20,468 nt of DNA from Carex sylvatica (lineage: Eukaryota > Streptophyta > Magnoliopsida > Poales > Cyperaceae), in NCBI GenBank assembly GCA_964058845.1, contig CAXKVR010000843.1, forward strand, positions 1-20,468, in the 5' to 3' direction. The notes under the pieces were generated by a model, which did no database searches, was not told where the DNA came from, and saw only the letters and a program-made list of their open reading frames with translations. This document shows positions 17,483-20,468 of this stretch, piece by piece. Both the position numbers and the translations under genes were made by a program. Numbering within the stretch: the stretch's first letter is position 1; each line of letters starts with the position of its first letter.

Positions 17483-20468
17483 TCAACGGCCGGGAATATG
17501 ACCGGGATAATCTGCATGCGAGAAGCGCTGTCTCCGATGACGCTGCCTGTGGCCCCTGCCTAGCGGTTCTTCTTCTTGGCTACCCTCAGATGGACGTGGA
17601 GTCTCATCAAGTGAATGAGATGTGGATGCCCCTGCATCACCACCAGGTGGACGAGATGTCGATGCCCCTGCATTTTATGTTGCATTACTTTTTTATTATA
17701 ACACCCTAAGTTAGAAAAAAAAAGTGAAGCTCACCTGCGTCACCAGTACCGACAGATGGACCTCCTAGAAGCCAGCTAGTCGTCTGAACCTCACGCTCAC
17801 GCTGTAAAGTATCCATAGATAGTCGTTGGGCGTACTCCACATCCTCTTGATTCTGCGCATCCAAAAAATCATCAAAGGTGCGTGTGCCAAATCCGTGCGC
17901 CTGATATTCTGCCCAAGACGGATCGTGTCCACTTTGATCCTGATTGATATGCAACCGCATACACATTTTTAATTCCTAAAAAAATACATGTAATTCATTT
18001 AATATACTTCTTCTGAACGAAGTATATACCTGTCCAAGATCAAGGCCGTAGCTCGGTCCATGCGGCTGAAAAATACTTTCCGGATGCCAAGCTTGCGTCC
18101 CCTGATCCTGAGGTATCTGCAATTGAAGGTTAGTTTCATAAGTTGTGATTTATAAACAAATTTGTCTAAGTCATGCTACAAAATTACCTGTCCGGGGTCT
18201 GCGGCTGGATACGGAGGATTTACCGGTGCAAATGCTTCCTGGTGGATGTATTTTCTCCATTCGGTGCCGTCGTATAACCAATCCTTAAAAGGATCTGGGC
18301 CTTCGAATCTAGGCGGATCAGGATATGGGTACACCCCAATAGGAGTAGGCTCGTCCGATGGAACTGCTTCCCAGTTTTCCGGAACCTCTGCTTCATCCAT
18401 CAATTGTCGCGCACGTGGACCGTAACCTGTATCACAGCAGAGACGCCAGCCTGTCCTCATTAATTTTTTCCCAACCTTACGCCACCCCTTGGTGAAGAAC
18501 ATCTTGACACCGTGCGCCAACTCTCCAATCCCAGTCAACGCCTGTACACAAACAGTTTCAATTTTAGCAATTATGAGTTATAAATAACTGAACCAATGAG
18601 AATAGCAAGTAAAAATATTTACAGTCCGAGTGATAAGTGGTCCGTGGGGAATGTGTCCAGTCGGCCCATGCTCTACTCTGGGGAGCTGCATCGTACGATC
18701 CATTCCTTCCACGTGCTGGTCAAACAGATAAACAGATGTCATACATCTCTTCTGGTACCACTTGCGATAACGTGGAAGGTCATTTTGGTCAAACGAGCGA
18801 CCTTCTCTAATTACTTGCGCCTCATATGCAGTAGCCAACTGAACATATGTCACGTGTCTTGTGTCCCATGACTCGTTCTTCTTTGAGCCCAACATGAACC
18901 TGTTCATAATTTTGTAACAACTTAATACCCGAAATTAACTAACATAAATAGGAAAAATAACAGTGAGTAAACCTTACTTGTGCAACTCCACGTGCGTGTG
19001 CCTATTCAGTGGATCTGGCACCGGAATCTCTTGAAACAATCCGAATTGCCGCATGCAGCGATCCGGATAAGTATGCTCAACGATCCAATAAAATATCAAT
19101 GGACCGCGATACAAGTAGTAGGGCTGATAAATTTAGTAAAAATGTGAGTTATAATTTATAAGTACAGTGACATATAACTAAATTATAACTTGATTGAAAT
19201 ATACCTTTCCCGCCTGAGTCACTGTCGGAAGCTTGTTGTAGACACTTCCGTAGGGCTCCCAATTTACACGATCCTCCGTCAAACTCTGAAACTGGCCCCG
19301 CGGGATACGTGCACCCTGGGTCTTGAAGTGGGAGGATGCAGTGTACTTGTGCGGACCACACCATTTGTACGCAAAAGATGGGCATGTGTCAAGTGTTGGA
19401 GCGCCCCAGACAGGTTCCCAGTTTTTAGTTTGAGGCTCAGGCCGGTGAACTGGAAAACGAGTCCACGACCAGTGCTGCAGAAGCATCACCGGACCATGCA
19501 TAGATCCTCTCCCGGGGTCGGTAGCGACACATAGATGCCGATACAGATACGCAAGAACTGCTCCACCCCAATTGTACTGTACCGGCTGGTCTAAATCCAC
19601 AATTAGATCGAGATACCACAGCGGTATCCCGTCCCCGCCACTGTCAACGAACAAACTGGACGACATCAGGTCCAAGATATATGCACGGACATACCTAGCA
19701 AAATTCAATACAATGTTAGTAAATTATTGATAAGCTAAAACACAAGTAAATTGATGTATATATAAATATATATATAATATTTACCACTTCAGTATTTGAT
19801 CGTTGCGATCTGCCGGTAGCGTCTTGAATCGTTCACGAAATTTAGATTTTAGAAAAGTCAACTCCAATGTTCTTTCATTTCCCTCATGCCCCCGTTTTTT
19901 CATAAGATCACTCTGCTCATGCTCTTTTATCCCTAACAATTCGAAGAGCCGACCTTTTGCAAATCTCCCGTCTGTACTCCCCGTGACTGGGACCCCCGTA
20001 ATAGGCAAACCCCACAAGCAGCTCACATCCTCTAACGTAACTGTAATTTATCAAATAAAAAAATATAAATTTCTTCATTTCAGTTATCACTAAATTATCA
20101 CAAAGCAGTAGTTTATTTGAAATAGTTTTGTAGTTAATACCTGTCATCTCTCCAAATGGAAGATGAAAGGTGTGCGTCTCAGGACGCCACCGCTCCACAA
20201 GTCCGTGTATTAGCGCCGCATCTATTTTTTTGTGAGGCATTACTGCGATCTGGTATAAACCCAATCGAATCAAAAATGGTGCGTATGCAACGTGGTATGC
20301 AGTCTGACAACGGTAGTGCTTCACGTTTATAACCTCCATTTTCTATATTACAAAAAAAAAATTTAGAAAAATTCAAACAAGATGATATTTCAAAAAAAAA
20401 AAGTAAATGCTTACCTCATCGGAAGCGTGACACACCCTGTGATAGCTGTGCGGTATCCACAACAGATC
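17483..20468 (-). CDS. Plant mobile domain (PMD, 'aminotransferase-like') protein, ten exons, 5' end outside the window
   Basis: Exons on the minus strand, in order: 20468-20415, 20342-20141, 20040-19785, 19694-19205, 19123-18978, 18899-18623, 18541-18188, 18116-18030, 17939-17735 and 17667-17483 (stop TGA at 17485-17483). All nine introns have GT-AG ends with matching phase. The joined frame is 751 codons without an internal stop; using the alternative acceptor at 17975 adds 12 codons. PMD hallmarks appear in order: HRVCHASDE, ERWRPETHTFHLPFGEMT, VTLEDVSCLWGLPITG, WYVRAYILDLM, WGGAVLAYLYRHLC, PDRCMRQFGLFQEIP, then the post-core KWY...YLFDQH region. A Pro/Gln-rich, then basic, tail follows. 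Some host PMD proteins (MAIN/MAIL1 class) act in transposon silencing and genome stability. PMD is not an enzyme by known data, and the 'aminotransferase-like' label is historical. The biochemical role here is unknown. Position opposite the transposase suggests cargo or an accessory gene of the MULE. Confidence 0.9.
17617..17744 (-). repeat. Coding duplication in the PMD tail, one copy split by an intron
   Basis: GGTGATGCAGGGGCATCCAC plus five more bases is continuous at 17641-17617. A near-identical unit is split: GGTGACGCAG ends the penultimate exon at 17744-17735 and GGGCATCGACATCTC begins the last exon at 17667-17653. Both encode GDAGASTS. The intact copy shows what the split copy should read after splicing, which supports the 17735/17667 junction. 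Confidence 0.8.

Larger units (their letters stand above)
12447..20468. mobile_element. Mutator-like element (MULE) with convergent transposase and plant-mobile-domain genes, right end outside the window
   Basis: Minimum extent of a large DNA transposon. The plus strand encodes an intact MuDR-type transposase and the minus strand a multi-exon PMD gene whose stop codon lies 611 bp downstream of the transposase stop. The promoter side has a palindrome array and a leader intron with a minisatellite. The tail-to-tail layout matches maize MuDR in form, with a PMD gene where mudrB would be. PMD domains have been reported in association with transposons including MULEs in plants. The left terminus was not found, and the right terminus, terminal inverted repeat and 8-11-bp target duplication cannot be seen. 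It therefore remains possible that the PMD gene is a neighbour rather than cargo. Confidence 0.72.

Noticed and set aside
18596..19534. Plus-strand frames at 18596-18871 and 19190-19534
   Set aside because: They run antisense across PMD exons and introns and disagree with the consistent minus-strand splice model.
17483..20468. Naming the minus-strand gene an aminotransferase
   Set aside because: The 'aminotransferase-like' label is historical; the visible motifs are those of the plant mobile domain and no PLP-lysine signature is seen.

Overview
The window is nuclear DNA of a flowering plant. It is AT-rich, has small AT-rich spliceosomal introns, and is built almost entirely from transposable elements. 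No ordinary single-copy host gene, tRNA or rRNA gene was recognised. The species cannot be named from the sequence alone.

Left part (1-9000) is a graveyard of short or dead elements. A decayed non-LTR (L1-type) retrotransposon 3' end, with zinc-binding and RNase H remnants, runs to an A-tail at 1382. A 455-bp non-autonomous hAT element (2999-3453) has perfect 8-bp target duplications. A short inverted-repeat element (5159-5293) and an ACGTG-rich MITE-like stretch (about 5321-5692) follow. A perfect 95-bp tandem duplication ends at 5861. A 2747-bp solo LTR (5904-8650) has the target duplication GAAAC on both sides, and its first 600 bp carry a striking array of GTGCGG/CCGCAC palindromes. A 321-bp MITE with ~40-bp inverted repeats (8661-8981) starts five bases beyond the LTR's target duplication.

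Middle part (about 9000-12200) is AT-rich intergenic DNA with only small hairpins and microsatellite-like runs.

Right part (about 12215-20468) is the functional-looking region: a large Mutator-like (MULE) transposon that runs off the right edge. From left to right it has an array of CCGGTTAAC-type palindromes whose last member contains a TATA box, a leader intron holding a ~119-bp minisatellite, and an uninterrupted MuDR-type transposase reading frame. A 77-nt intron near the end of that frame adds a conserved-looking tail, giving 973 aa. Facing it on the minus strand is a multi-exon plant-mobile-domain (PMD, 'aminotransferase-like' in older annotation) gene. Its ten exons in the window splice into one continuous reading frame with no stop codon before the terminal TGA. 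The two genes converge with 611 bp between their stop codons, which resembles the mudrA/mudrB layout of maize MuDR with a PMD protein in the second-gene position.

The most interesting unit is this two-gene MULE: both reading frames look intact, and the promoter-side palindrome array could be a binding site for one of its own proteins. Its right terminus lies outside the window and its left terminus could not be fixed.
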